From contig NZ_CP046120.1 of the NCBI RefSeq assembly GCF_009707465.1, forward strand, positions 2,695,501-2,759,500: a DNA stretch of 64,000 nt, in the 5' to 3' direction. The translations under genes were made by a program, and so were the position numbers. Under the pieces are notes generated by a model. That model made no database searches and had not been told where the DNA came from. It worked only from the letters and a program-made list of their open reading frames with translations. Of this stretch, positions 20,334 through 29,789 are shown piece after piece. Every line of letters begins with the position of its first letter. The stretch's first letter is position 1. Origin of the DNA: Novosphingobium sp. Gsoil 351. Lineage in GTDB: Bacteria > Pseudomonadota > Alphaproteobacteria > Sphingomonadales > Sphingomonadaceae.

Positions 20334-20361
20334 AGATAGTGTTGCTGATTGGCAACACAAG
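20334..20361 (-). promoter_or_regulatory. RpoH (sigma-32)-like promoter of clpB with internal operator-like repeat
   Basis: On the minus strand CTTG (20361-20358) is followed after 17 bp by ACTATCT (20340-20334). The alphaproteobacterial heat-shock consensus is CTTG-N17/18-CYTATNT, so only the first base of the -10 differs. The spacer contains a perfect inverted repeat GTGTTGC-CAATCA-GCAACAC (20339-20358), and another GTTGC-N5-GCAAC lies just upstream (20362-20376). The ClpB start is 30 bp downstream. Heat induction fits the gene. Confidence 0.65.
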
Positions 20362-20388
20362 GTTGCCGCTCGCAACAAATCAACTTTA

Positions 20389-20486
20389 GTCGCCCCGGTG
20401 CAGGCCGGGTTCCATCCGGATTCTTGGCACGGTGATGCCGGCGCGGGCGCAGAGCCTGGTTGACCCCCGGCCTGGGCCGGGGCGAC
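20389..20486. repeat. REP-like inverted repeat between clpB and nagZ
   Basis: Arms of about 21 bp, starting GTCGCCCCGG (20389) and ending CCGGGGCGAC (20486), face each other across 56 bp with one or two mismatches. This is the common GTCGCCCCGG...CCGGGGCGAC intergenic palindrome class of alphaproteobacteria. It separates the divergent clpB and nagZ transcription units. Confidence 0.65.
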
Positions 20487-20567
20487 GGTGAACGGTTGTG
20501 CAGCCTTTTCCCCACCATTCACCGCGTCGCGCTTGCCCAAGTCCAGCATTTCCGCCAGATTCATCGC

Positions 20568-21593
20568 ATGGTCCCCGCAATCTTCGGCCTCTCCGGCCCG
20601 ACGCTCACCGCCGACGAGCGTGCCTTTATTCGCGACGCCGACCCCGCAGGCTATATCCTGTTCGGACGCAACATCGTTGATCGTGGTCAAGTCCGCGCGC
20701 TGACCGACAGTTTGCGCGAACTCCATGGGCGAGACCGCACTTTCATCTGCATCGACCAGGAGGGCGGCCGGGTGGCGCGGATGAAGCCGCCGCAGTGGCT
20801 CGCGTTCCCGCCGGGCGAGGCGTTCGACAAACTCTATGACCTGGCCCCGATCAGCGCGATCGAGGCGGCGCGCAGCAACGCCCATGCGCTGGGGCTCGAC
20901 CTTGCCGAGGTCGGGATCAACGTCGATTGCCTCCCGCTGCTCGACGTCCGCCAGCCCGACGCGAACAACGTGATCGGCGACCGCGCGCTGGGGTCAGAGC
21001 CAATGCGGGTCGCCGCGCTCGGCCGCGCGGTGCTCGACGGGCTCGGCCGGGCGGGGGTCGCGGGGACGGTCAAGCACATGCCGGGCCACGGGCGGACCTC
21101 GGTCGATACGCACAAGGCGATGCCCACCGTTACCGCGAGCGAGGAGGAACTCGAAACCGACCTCGCCCCGTTCCGCGCGCTCAAGGACGCGGCCATCGGC
21201 ATGACCGGACACTTGCTGTTCACCGCGTGGGATGCCCAGAACCCCGCCACGCTCTCGCCGTTCGTGATCCAGGAGGTCATCCGCAAGCGGATCGGCTTCG
21301 ACGGGCTGCTGTTGACCGACGACCTCGATATGGAGGCGCTGACCGGCTCGGTGCCCGAGCGGGCCGAACGCGCGGTCGCGGCGGGATGCGATATAGCGCT
21401 CAATTGCTGGGCGAAGATGGACGACATGGTCGGCATCGCCCAGCGCCTGCCGGCGATGGATAGGGAGACCCAGGCCAGGCTCGATCGCGCGCTGGCGGGA
21501 ACGGCCGACTTCTCGGCCCCGGTGGAGATTGCCGCGCAGACGGCGCTGCTCGATACCCGCGACCGGCTGCTGGCGCTGGCGGCGAGCGCCTGA
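20568..21593 (+). CDS. nagZ: Beta-N-acetylhexosaminidase NagZ (GH3)
   Basis: 341 residues from ATG 20568, a typical length for the single-domain NagZ. Motifs include FICIDQEGGRVARM near the N-terminus, the mobile-loop signature KHMPGHGRTSVDTH with the Asp-His dyad, and the nucleophile Asp in LLTDDLDMEAL. NagZ removes GlcNAc from anhydromuropeptides in cytoplasmic peptidoglycan recycling. Its stop overlaps the scpA ATG by one base, and nagZ-scpA-scpB is a conserved order in alphaproteobacteria. Confidence 0.95.
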   Translation: MVPAIFGLSGPTLTADERAFIRDADPAGYILFGRNIVDRGQVRALTDSLRELHGRDRTFICIDQEGGRVARMKPPQWLAFPPGEAFDKLYDLAPISAIEAARSNAHALGLDLAEVGINVDCLPLLDVRQPDANNVIGDRALGSEPMRVAALGRAVLDGLGRAGVAGTVKHMPGHGRTSVDTHKAMPTVTASEEELETDLAPFRALKDAAIGMTGHLLFTAWDAQNPATLSPFVIQEVIRKRIGFDGLLLTDDLDMEALTGSVPERAERAVAAGCDIALNCWAKMDDMVGIAQRLPAMDRETQARLDRALAGTADFSAPVEIAAQTALLDTRDRLLALAASA

Positions 21594-22390
21594 TGGACGA
21601 GGCGGTCCTCCCGACCAGCCTGTTCGCGGGCGACGAGGCGTGGGACGGCCCGGCGGCGCGGCCGACCGACGACGCCGCGCTCTATCTCGAACTCGATGGC
21701 TGGGAAGGCCCGCTCGACCTACTGCTCGATCTCGCCCGTCGCCAGAAGGTCGATCTGCGCGGGATATCGATCCTCGCGCTGGCCGACCAGTACATCGGCT
21801 ATGTCGAGCGCGCCGCCGCGCTGCGGCTGGAGCTGGCCGCCGACTACCTCGTGATGGCCGCCTGGCTCGCCTACCTCAAGTCGCTGCTGCTGCTGCCGAA
21901 GGAGGAGCAGGAAGAGCCCAGCGCCGACGAGCTCGCGTTGCGCCTGCAACTGCGGCTCCAGCGGCTGGGCGCGATGCGCGAGGCGGGCGCCCGGCTGATG
22001 GCTCGCGACCGGCTGGGCCGCGACGTGTTCGCCCGCGGCGCGCCCGAAGGTTTGCGGGTCGAACGGCGCAACGCCTGGCAGTGCGACTGGTTCGATCTCG
22101 TCCAGGCCTATGGTCAGGTCAAGGCGCGGACGGCGCCGGTGGTCCACATGGTCCGCGACCGCGCGGTGATGACGCTCGAAAGCGCGCTGTCCCGCGTCGC
22201 CGCGATGCTCGGCGTGGCGCTCGACTGGATGGCGCTGGAGGAATTCCTTCCCCCCTTCGCCGATCCGCGCCTGCGCCGCTCGGCGCTGGCCTCCAGCTTT
22301 GTCGCCGCGCTTGAACTGGCGCGGCAGGGCAAGGCCGAACTGGCGCAGGACGAGGCCTTCGGCGTGCTCCGGCTGAGAGCTCTGGCCTGA
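21593..22390 (+). CDS. scpA: Segregation and condensation protein A
   Basis: 265 residues. ScpA is the kleisin that bridges the Smc dimer in the bacterial condensin. LDGWEGPLDLLLDLARRQKVDL and YLVMAAWLAYLKSLLLLP are the family signatures in the N-terminal helical part; the C-terminal winged-helix region ends AFGVLRLRALA. One-base overlaps on both sides (TGATGG) couple it to nagZ and scpB. Confidence 0.94.
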   Translation: MDEAVLPTSLFAGDEAWDGPAARPTDDAALYLELDGWEGPLDLLLDLARRQKVDLRGISILALADQYIGYVERAAALRLELAADYLVMAAWLAYLKSLLLLPKEEQEEPSADELALRLQLRLQRLGAMREAGARLMARDRLGRDVFARGAPEGLRVERRNAWQCDWFDLVQAYGQVKARTAPVVHMVRDRAVMTLESALSRVAAMLGVALDWMALEEFLPPFADPRLRRSALASSFVAALELARQGKAELAQDEAFGVLRLRALA

Positions 22391-22986
22391 TGGACGACCT
22401 CACCCGCGCCGTCGAAGCCGCGCTGTTCGCGGCAACCGAGCCGATGACCGCGATGCAGCTCTCGAAGCATCTCGGCGACGCCGATGTTGCAGCAGCACTC
22501 GTGCGACTGGGAGGCCATTATGCGGGCCGCGGGGTCGAACTGGTCGAGCGTGGCGGGCGCTGGCATTTCCAGACCGCCCCCGATCTCGCCCACCTCCTGC
22601 GCCGCGAACGCGAGGATGTCCGCCGCCTCAGCCGCGCCGCCACCGAAGTCCTCGCGATCGTCGCCTACCACGAACCGGTCAGCCGCGCCGAAATCGAGGC
22701 GATCCGCGGCGTCCAGACCGCCAAGGGCACGCTCGACGTGCTGATGGAGGCCGGCTGGATCCGCGTCGCCGGGCGCCGCGAAGTGCCGGGCCGCCCGGTG
22801 ATCTATGCGACCACCCCCGATTTCCTCACTCACTTCGCCCTCGAATCGCGCCGCGATCTGCCCGGCATCGATGAACTGCGCGCCGCCGGATTGTTGGAGC
22901 CGGTCGACGACGCGTTCGCGGCATTCGGGAGCACGGAAGACGAAGATTCCGAACGGCCCGCCCTCTCGTCTTCAGGGGAAGAGTAG
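22390..22986 (+). CDS. scpB: Segregation and condensation protein B
   Basis: 198 residues with tandem winged-helix domains. LTRAVEAALFAATEPM starts the first, and EVLAIVAYHEPVSRAEIEAIRGVQTAKGTLDVLMEAGWI with VPGRPVIYATTPDFL marks the second. It binds the ScpA kleisin in the Smc complex and is translated from an ATG overlapping the scpA stop. The last 20 residues are acidic and probably disordered. Confidence 0.94.
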   Translation: MDDLTRAVEAALFAATEPMTAMQLSKHLGDADVAAALVRLGGHYAGRGVELVERGGRWHFQTAPDLAHLLRREREDVRRLSRAATEVLAIVAYHEPVSRAEIEAIRGVQTAKGTLDVLMEAGWIRVAGRREVPGRPVIYATTPDFLTHFALESRRDLPGIDELRAAGLLEPVDDAFAAFGSTEDEDSERPALSSSGEE

Positions 22987-22990
22987 CGCT

Positions 22991-23608
22991 TCAAAGCGCC
23001 GGATTGTTGTAGCAATGCCAGGTGAAGATGGCCGCCGCGCCGCGGTGCGGGCGCCAGGGTTCGGCAAGAAGGCGCGCGGCTTTTTCGTCGGGGCGGGTCT
23101 CCAGCCCCAGCAGTTTTGCCAGCCCCGCCTGCACCGCCAGGTCGCCTGCGGGCCAGATGTCGGGGCGGCCTTCGGCGAACAGGAGATAGATCTCCGCCGA
23201 CCAGCGGCCGATGCCCTTGATCCGGGTCAGCTCGGCGATGGCGGCCTCGTCGTCGGCGGGCAGCGCGTCGAGGTCGAGTTCGCCGGAGACCACCAGTTCG
23301 CACAAGCTGCGTGCATAACCCTGCTTCTGGCGCGAGAAGCCGCAGGCGCGAAGACTGTCGAAATCGGCGGCGAGCAGGGCTTCGGGCGGGATGTCGTCGC
23401 CCAGCAGCGCCGCCAGCTTGTTCCACACCGAGGCGGCGGCGGCGACGCTGACTTGCTGGCCGACGATCGTGCGCAGCAGGGTGACATATCCGGTCGAGCG
23501 GAAGCGCGGTTCGGGATAGCCGGCGCGTTCGATCGCCGCGCCGATCAGCGGTTCGAGCGTGGCGACGTGATCCAGCCCCGCCTTGATCCTCTCGGCCGTC
23601 AATCCCAT
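22991..23608 (-). CDS. DNA-3-methyladenine glycosylase (HhH-GPD family, AlkA-like)
   Basis: 205 residues. The helix-hairpin-helix with the GPD-type loop is clear: LTRIKGIGRWSAEIYLLFA followed by DIWPAGDLAVQ, where the Asp is the catalytic residue of the family. An earlier RTIVGQQVSVAAAASVW segment is typical of AlkA-type enzymes. It should excise alkylated purines in base-excision repair. There are no iron-sulfur Cys at the C-terminus, which argues against Nth/MutY. It converges with scpB across 4 bp. Confidence 0.9.
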   Translation of the reverse strand: MGLTAERIKAGLDHVATLEPLIGAAIERAGYPEPRFRSTGYVTLLRTIVGQQVSVAAAASVWNKLAALLGDDIPPEALLAADFDSLRACGFSRQKQGYARSLCELVVSGELDLDALPADDEAAIAELTRIKGIGRWSAEIYLLFAEGRPDIWPAGDLAVQAGLAKLLGLETRPDEKAARLLAEPWRPHRGAAAIFTWHCYNNPAL

Positions 23609-23705
23609 CGGTCACCGCTCCGCTTGCCAAACTTCCACGTGGGCACTAGCAGCCCGGCCAAAGCGGCGATAGCGCCGATGCGAACAAAGCAGGGACACGA
23701 CCGAT

Positions 23706-24023
23706 ATGCCGAAGCTGCTGGTGACCAATCGTGCCGGGGAAGAATCGACCGTCGAAGCGACCACGGGCCTGTCAGTGATGGAAAACATCCGCGACAACGG
23801 CTTCGACGAGCTGCTCGCGCTGTGCGGCGGTTGTTGTTCGTGCGCGACCTGCCACATCCACGTCGACCCGGCGTTTGCCGACCGGCTTCCCGCGATGAGT
23901 GAAGACGAGAACGACCTGCTCGACAGCAGCGACCACCGCAACGAGTTCTCGCGGCTGTCGTGCCAGGTGCCGATGACCGATGCGCTCGACGGGCTGAAAG
24001 TGACGATTGCCGAAGAAGATTAG
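23706..24023 (+). CDS. [2Fe-2S] ferredoxin (adrenodoxin/ISC type)
   Basis: 105 residues. The cluster ligands follow the vertebrate-adrenodoxin-like spacing: Cys40, Cys46 and Cys49 (C-x5-C-x2-C) and Cys86 in RLSCQVPM. Two extra Cys (43 and 44) lie inside the ligand loop. Ferredoxins of this size in sphingomonads donate electrons to cytochromes P450 or Rieske oxygenases, or serve iron-sulfur assembly; the partner here is unknown because the gene stands alone. Confidence 0.92.
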   Translation: MPKLLVTNRAGEESTVEATTGLSVMENIRDNGFDELLALCGGCCSCATCHIHVDPAFADRLPAMSEDENDLLDSSDHRNEFSRLSCQVPMTDALDGLKVTIAEED

Positions 24024-24026
24024 GTT

Positions 24027-24182
24027 GCTCTCGCCCCGCGTGCGGGGAGAGATACGAAGGCTTGGCGCCGATGCGCCTAGTCGAAGTTGACAGGGGCGGC
24101 GGCAGTGCGCGACCCCTATCCAGGCTGCGCTAGCGCCTGCGGCGCAAGCTTCGCCATCCTCTCCCCATTCTGGGGCGAGGAA
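24027..24182. repeat. REP-like hairpins between ferredoxin and argC genes
   Basis: Hairpins CTCTCGCCCCGC/GCGGGGAGAG (about 24029-24052) and CCTCTCCCC/GGGGCGAGG (about 24158-24181) face each other in the 160-bp convergent gap. The pair resembles dispersed CTCTCCCC palindromes in sphingomonad genomes. They would serve as a bidirectional transcription stop. Confidence 0.55.
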
Positions 24183-24183
24183 T

Positions 24184-25098
24184 TCAGAGCCGCAGCCCGG
24201 CGGTTTCTTCCAGTCCCGCCATCAAGTTCAAACTCTGCACCGCCGCACCGCTGGCGCCTTTGCCGAGGTTGTCGAGCAGCGCGATCAGGCGGATCCCTTC
24301 TGCGCCACCGAATACATGCAAGCTCAGCGCATCGCTCGGCGCACTCGATCCGCGCAGCAGGATTTCGCCGTCCGCAGGCCATTCTTGTGCGACCCGCACC
24401 AGCGCAGAACCGGTGAAGAAATCGGCCAGCGCACCGCGCAGGGCCGCCGCGTCGGCGCCAATCGCGGCAGGCAGCGGCACTTCAACGGCCATCCCGCGAA
24501 ACGCCGGGATCACCGCGGGCGCGAATAGCGGCGCGTGGACCAGGCCGGCCCATTTCCGCATTTCCGGCACATGCTTGTGCCCGCCGCCCAGGCCATAGCC
24601 GCGCCAGGCGATGTCGCGGTCGGCTTCGAACCGCGCAATCAGGGCCTTGCCGCCCCCCGAATAGCCCGAGACCGCGTGAACCGTGTAGGGCCAGTCGGCC
24701 GGCAGCAGCCCGGCGCGAACCAGCGGCGCGACCAGCGCTAGGAATCCGCTAGGATAGCAGCCGGGATTGCTGACCCGGCTCGCATTGGCCACCGCCTCAC
24801 GCCCGACGAGTTCGGGAAAGCCATAAGTCCACCCAGGAGCGACGCGGTGCGCGCTGCTGGCGTCGACGATGCGGACGTTGCTGCCCTCGGCCAAGGCAAC
24901 CGCGTCGCGCGCGGCATCGTCGGGAAGGCACAGCACCGCGAAGTCGGCGGAGCGGAAGGCCTCGCGCCGGGCTGCCTCGTCCTTGCGTTGCGCTTCATCG
25001 AGGACGAGCAGCCGGAGATCCCGCCGGCCTTCGAGCCGTTCGACAATCTCAAGCCCGGTGGTCCCCGCGGCACCATCGACGAAGACGACCGCCGTCAT
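24184..25098 (-). CDS. argC: N-acetyl-gamma-glutamyl-phosphate reductase (type 2 ArgC)
   Basis: 304 residues, matching the shorter type 2 ArgC found in alphaproteobacteria. VFVDGAAGTTGLEIVERL is the NADP-binding start, SNPGCYPSGFLALVAPL holds the catalytic Cys, and AVSGYSGGGKALIARFE is characteristic. It reduces N-acetylglutamyl phosphate to the semialdehyde in arginine biosynthesis. Its ATG overlaps the stop of the NlpC/P60 gene by 4 bp, so it appears to be the last gene of a three-gene operon. Confidence 0.95.
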   Translation of the reverse strand: MTAVVFVDGAAGTTGLEIVERLEGRRDLRLLVLDEAQRKDEAARREAFRSADFAVLCLPDDAARDAVALAEGSNVRIVDASSAHRVAPGWTYGFPELVGREAVANASRVSNPGCYPSGFLALVAPLVRAGLLPADWPYTVHAVSGYSGGGKALIARFEADRDIAWRGYGLGGGHKHVPEMRKWAGLVHAPLFAPAVIPAFRGMAVEVPLPAAIGADAAALRGALADFFTGSALVRVAQEWPADGEILLRGSSAPSDALSLHVFGGAEGIRLIALLDNLGKGASGAAVQSLNLMAGLEETAGLRL

Positions 25099-25898
25099 GC
25101 CAGCCGCCGGAGGTGGGTCGGCGCGCCCTTTCGCGCGATCAGCGCGGCGAGCGGTTCCATCACCACCGCGCCCGCATCCTGGCTGGCGTGCACGATTTCG
25201 TCGGGACCCGTGGCGATGGCGACATGGCCGGGAAAGAACACCAGATCGCCCCGCCGCGCGGCATCGACAGCTTCGCCACAGGCCTCCTGCTGGTCGCTGT
25301 CGCGTGGCAGGAGCTGGCCGGCGTGGGCGAACGAAGTCTGCACCAGGCCCGAACAGTCTATCCCGGCCCCACCGCGCGCACCCCAGACGTACGGCATGCC
25401 GAGCCGGGCAAGCGCGGCTTCGACCGGGTCACCCGGTCTGGCGACCGGCGCCTTGCCCTGCGGCTCGCCCAACGCGTCGAGCGCGAGGTAGCCGTTGTAA
25501 CAATCGTGCTGGCAATAGCCCCAAGCCCACGCGCCCGCGATGTCGAGCACCATGAACCGCTCGCCCGAGAGCAATTCCGATGTCTGCTCGGCGTCATCGT
25601 GCGGGATCTTGCGCAGCGGCGCGAACGGCACCGCCACCGCGCGCTCCATCGGCACCACGTAGTGCGGCGCGAACAGCTTGCCCGCCAGCGCGATGTCGGC
25701 GAGGTCACCGCGGATCGGGGTGACCCGCGCGTCGCGCACCTTGGCCGGGCCGGACAGCGCGTACTGTCCGGAATAGTCGGTTGGCTGAGGGGGAATTGCG
25801 GTCACAGAGGTCTCTTGGCGGAAAGCGGGGGCGAGTAGACGCTGCTCGGCCTCGGAGCAAGGCGCGGCGGAGTCCCGCGCCAACAAGATCCCGTTCAC
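25095..25898 (-). CDS. NlpC/P60 family peptidoglycan endopeptidase with SH3 domain
   Basis: 267 residues. N-terminal half: an SH3b-like region (SGERFMVLDIAGAWAWGYCQHDCYNGYLALDAL). C-terminal half: NlpC/P60 with GIDCSGLVQTSF (catalytic Cys), PGHVAIATG (His) and EIVHAS. Family members cleave gamma-D-Glu-diaminopimelate bonds in murein peptides (dipeptidyl-peptidase VI type). There is no evident signal peptide, so it may act on recycled cytoplasmic peptides, which would fit the aminopeptidase gene just upstream. It overlaps both neighbours by 4 bp. Confidence 0.87.
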   Translation of the reverse strand: MNGILLARDSAAPCSEAEQRLLAPAFRQETSVTAIPPQPTDYSGQYALSGPAKVRDARVTPIRGDLADIALAGKLFAPHYVVPMERAVAVPFAPLRKIPHDDAEQTSELLSGERFMVLDIAGAWAWGYCQHDCYNGYLALDALGEPQGKAPVARPGDPVEAALARLGMPYVWGARGGAGIDCSGLVQTSFAHAGQLLPRDSDQQEACGEAVDAARRGDLVFFPGHVAIATGPDEIVHASQDAGAVVMEPLAALIARKGAPTHLRRLA

Positions 25899-27277
25899 CC
25901 GAACCGCTCGCGCAGATAGTGCCAGGCCGCGCGCAAGCCGAGCGCCTCGCCGCCTTTGGGTCGACCGGGCTTGGAGACCGGCCGCCAGGCGAACGTATCA
26001 AAGTGCGCCCAATCGAAGCCCGAAGGCACAAAGCGGTCGAGAAACAAGCCCGCCACGCTGGCTCCGGCGAACCCGTTCGAGGGGCTGTTCTGGAGGTCGG
26101 CGATGTCGGACTTGAGGTATTCGCGATAGGGCTCGGGCAGCGGCAGCCGCCACACAGCGTCGTCGTGCGCCAGGCCCGCGGCGATCAGCCCGGCGGCGGT
26201 CTCGTCGCGCCGCGCCATAAGCGCGGGCAGGTCGGGGCCGAGCGCGACCCGCGCCGCCCCGGTGAGCGTGGCGAAATCGAGGATGAATTCGGGATCTTCC
26301 TCGCCTGCCCGCACCAACGCATCGGCGAGCACCAGCCGCCCTTCGGCATCGGTGTTGGTGATCTCCACAGAAATGCCGCCACGCGCGCGGAAGACATCGC
26401 CGGGGCGCATCGCGTTGCCGGCGATGGCGTTCTCGACCGCGGGGACCAGCAAATGGAGCCGCACCTTCAGGCCTGCTGCCATCACCAGCCCGGCCAGCGC
26501 GATGGCATGCGCCGCGCCGCCCATGTCCTTCTTCATCAGCAGCATGCCGCTGGCCGACTTGATGTCGAGCCCGCCCGAATCGAAGCACACCCCCTTGCCG
26601 ACGATGGCGAGGCGCGGGTGCTTCGCGTTGCCCCAGACCAGCTCGATCATCCGCGGCGCATGGCTGCGCCCCGCCGCCCGACCGACCGCATGGGTCAGGG
26701 GGAACTCCTGCTCGAGTTTGTCGCCAGTAGTGATGGAAACATCCGCCTTGTGCGCTTTGCCTAGCGCGCGGACTTCGGCCTCGAGCGCGGCAGGGCCCAT
26801 GTCCTCGGCGGGGGTGTTGACCAGATCGCGGACCTTGGCGACCGCTGCCGCCTCGGCCAGCGCGGGTTCGATGGCCTTGGCGTCGTTGGTAACCAGAATG
26901 CGCGGCCCGGTGGTCTTATTGGCCTCGCGATAGCGATCGAAGCGATATTGCGCGGTGACCCAGCCGAGCAACGCCGGACCCGGCTCGGCGCCCTTGAGCC
27001 GATAGGTTCCAGCGGGAAGCGTTTCGGCCAGCTTGGCCAGGCACCAGCTCGACAGCTTCGCGGTGTCGGCCACGCCGCCTACCGCCGACCAGCCGTCTCC
27101 CGCCGGCACGATTGCGGTCTCGAACCCGCCGCCCTCGAACTTCTGCGCCTCCACCGCCGCGCGCGCGGTCGGCGGCAGCGCCTTCGCCCAGGCGGCGAAG
27201 CCCGCCTTGTCGATCAGTTCGAGGTCGATCGCCTTCTGGCCGCGGTCGGCCTGGATCAGGGTGTGCTTGTCGCTCAT
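25895..27277 (-). CDS. Leucyl aminopeptidase family protein (M17)
   Basis: 460 residues from ATG 27277; an in-frame TTG two codons earlier is less likely. The C-terminal catalytic domain has GKGVCFDSGGLDIKSASGMLLMKKDMGG (Lys and Asp ligands of the two-metal site) and the M17 signature NTDAEGRLVLADAL. The N-terminal domain is the less conserved macro-like part. It removes N-terminal residues from peptides as a hexamer. It is the first gene of the pep-nlpC-argC set and is divergent from the lipoprotein pseudogene with 47 bp between the starts. Confidence 0.92.
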   Translation of the reverse strand: MSDKHTLIQADRGQKAIDLELIDKAGFAAWAKALPPTARAAVEAQKFEGGGFETAIVPAGDGWSAVGGVADTAKLSSWCLAKLAETLPAGTYRLKGAEPGPALLGWVTAQYRFDRYREANKTTGPRILVTNDAKAIEPALAEAAAVAKVRDLVNTPAEDMGPAALEAEVRALGKAHKADVSITTGDKLEQEFPLTHAVGRAAGRSHAPRMIELVWGNAKHPRLAIVGKGVCFDSGGLDIKSASGMLLMKKDMGGAAHAIALAGLVMAAGLKVRLHLLVPAVENAIAGNAMRPGDVFRARGGISVEITNTDAEGRLVLADALVRAGEEDPEFILDFATLTGAARVALGPDLPALMARRDETAAGLIAAGLAHDDAVWRLPLPEPYREYLKSDIADLQNSPSNGFAGASVAGLFLDRFVPSGFDWAHFDTFAWRPVSKPGRPKGGEALGLRAAWHYLRERFG

Positions 27278-27324
27278 CGCCAAGCCGCTTATCGTGTTTG
27301 CGTCGGCGGTGTGAGGAATTTTGC

Positions 27325-28160
27325 GTGTCGCGTGTTCTTGCCGTCATGATCGCCGCCGCCTTGCTGGCTGCGTGTAAGGGCGAGGCGCCCGCCACGGCAG
27401 CCACCGCGACGGCCAGCGTGCGGGCCCCAGGTGCTTCCACCTCGAGCGATTCAGGCGCAACCGCCGCGGCGACATCGTCAGCCAGCGAAGGAGGAGCGAG
27501 CGCGGTCGAGGAATCGACCGATCTGTTTGAGTTCGACTACAGTTATCCCGCCGCGGCCGGCCGCATCCCGGCGCTCAAGGCCTGGCTCGACGTCCAGCGC
27601 ACGAAGGCCCGCGCGGACCTGATCAAGAGCGCGAAGGAAGGGCGCGCGACGGCCAAGGAAGACGGTTTGGAATACCGTGCCTACGCTTCGGGACGGGCCT
27701 GGGCGAAAGTGACCGAAACACCCCGCTTCCCTCAGCCTGTCGGCGCAACTCTACGAGGACAGCGGCGGCGCGCATCCCAACCACGGCTACGATTCGCTGC
27801 TGTTCGACAAGCAGGCCGGAAAGCGGCTAGCGCAGCTCGACGCCTTCGTTTCCAAGGCGGCGTTCGACGCGGTGATCGAGAAGCCGCTTTGCGTTCTGCT
27901 CGACAAGGAGCGGAGCAAGCGCCGCGGCGAGCCGGTGGTCAGCGACGGGTCGATGTTCAACGATTGCATCAAGCCGTCCGACCAGACCGTGATCCTGGGG
28001 TCGTCGAACGGGCGGACGTTCGACAAGGTCGGCGTTTTGATCGGACCTTATTCCGCCGGACCCTACGTGGAGGGCGACTACGAGTTCACTTTGCCGGTGA
28101 GCGCGGCGCTTGTTGAAAGCAGTGAAGCCGGAATATCGGGGCGCGTTCTCGGTGGGATGA
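27325..28160 (+). pseudogene. DUF4163/DUF3298 (RsiV/PdaC-like) lipoprotein gene with two frameshifts
   Basis: GTG 27325 with GAGGAA upstream begins a signal sequence ending in the lipobox LAAC (Cys17). The frame holds FEFDYSYPAAAGRIPALKAWL and runs well to about 27729, then the family sequence continues one frame over (SLSAQLYEDSGGAHPNHGYDSLLFDKQ). An extra C in TTCCCTC (27729-27731) explains this. A second extra T near 28110-28112 shifts it again, after which LLKAVKPEYRGAFSVG ends at TGA 28160. Removing both bases gives one full-length periplasmic lipoprotein of about 277 residues. Sequencing error or a young pseudogene are both possible. Confidence 0.8.
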
Positions 28161-28229
28161 TGCCCGTACGTCCGTTTCCCGGGGCGGTAAGAGGTCGCAA
28201 TTCGCCGTTACCCGCGCTATATTCGGGAC

Positions 28230-29631
<1,402 letters not shown>

Positions 29632-29656
29632 GCAATCGATCTAGAGGTCAATTCAT

Positions 29657-29757
29657 CCGTTCGTACTGAGCTTGTCGAAGCACCGTTCTCCTTTCTTGGA
29701 CAGAGCGCCGGGCCTAAAAAGAAGGGCGGTCCTTCGGCAAGCTCAGGACAAGCGGAC
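29657..29757. repeat. REP-like inverted repeat between glnB and glnA
   Basis: GTACTGAGCTTGTCGAAG (29663-29680) and CTTCGGCAAGCTCAGGAC (29732-29749) are inverted copies with few mismatches. An inner complement (CTCCTTTCTT/AAGAAGGGC) extends the hairpin. This TGAGCTTGTCGAAG class is a known dispersed repeat of sphingomonads; a half copy occurs near 43760. Within the glnB-glnA message it could act as a stability or attenuation element. Confidence 0.7.
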
Positions 29758-29789
29758 TTTTAAAATTGGATAAGAGGGAACCTATCAAC

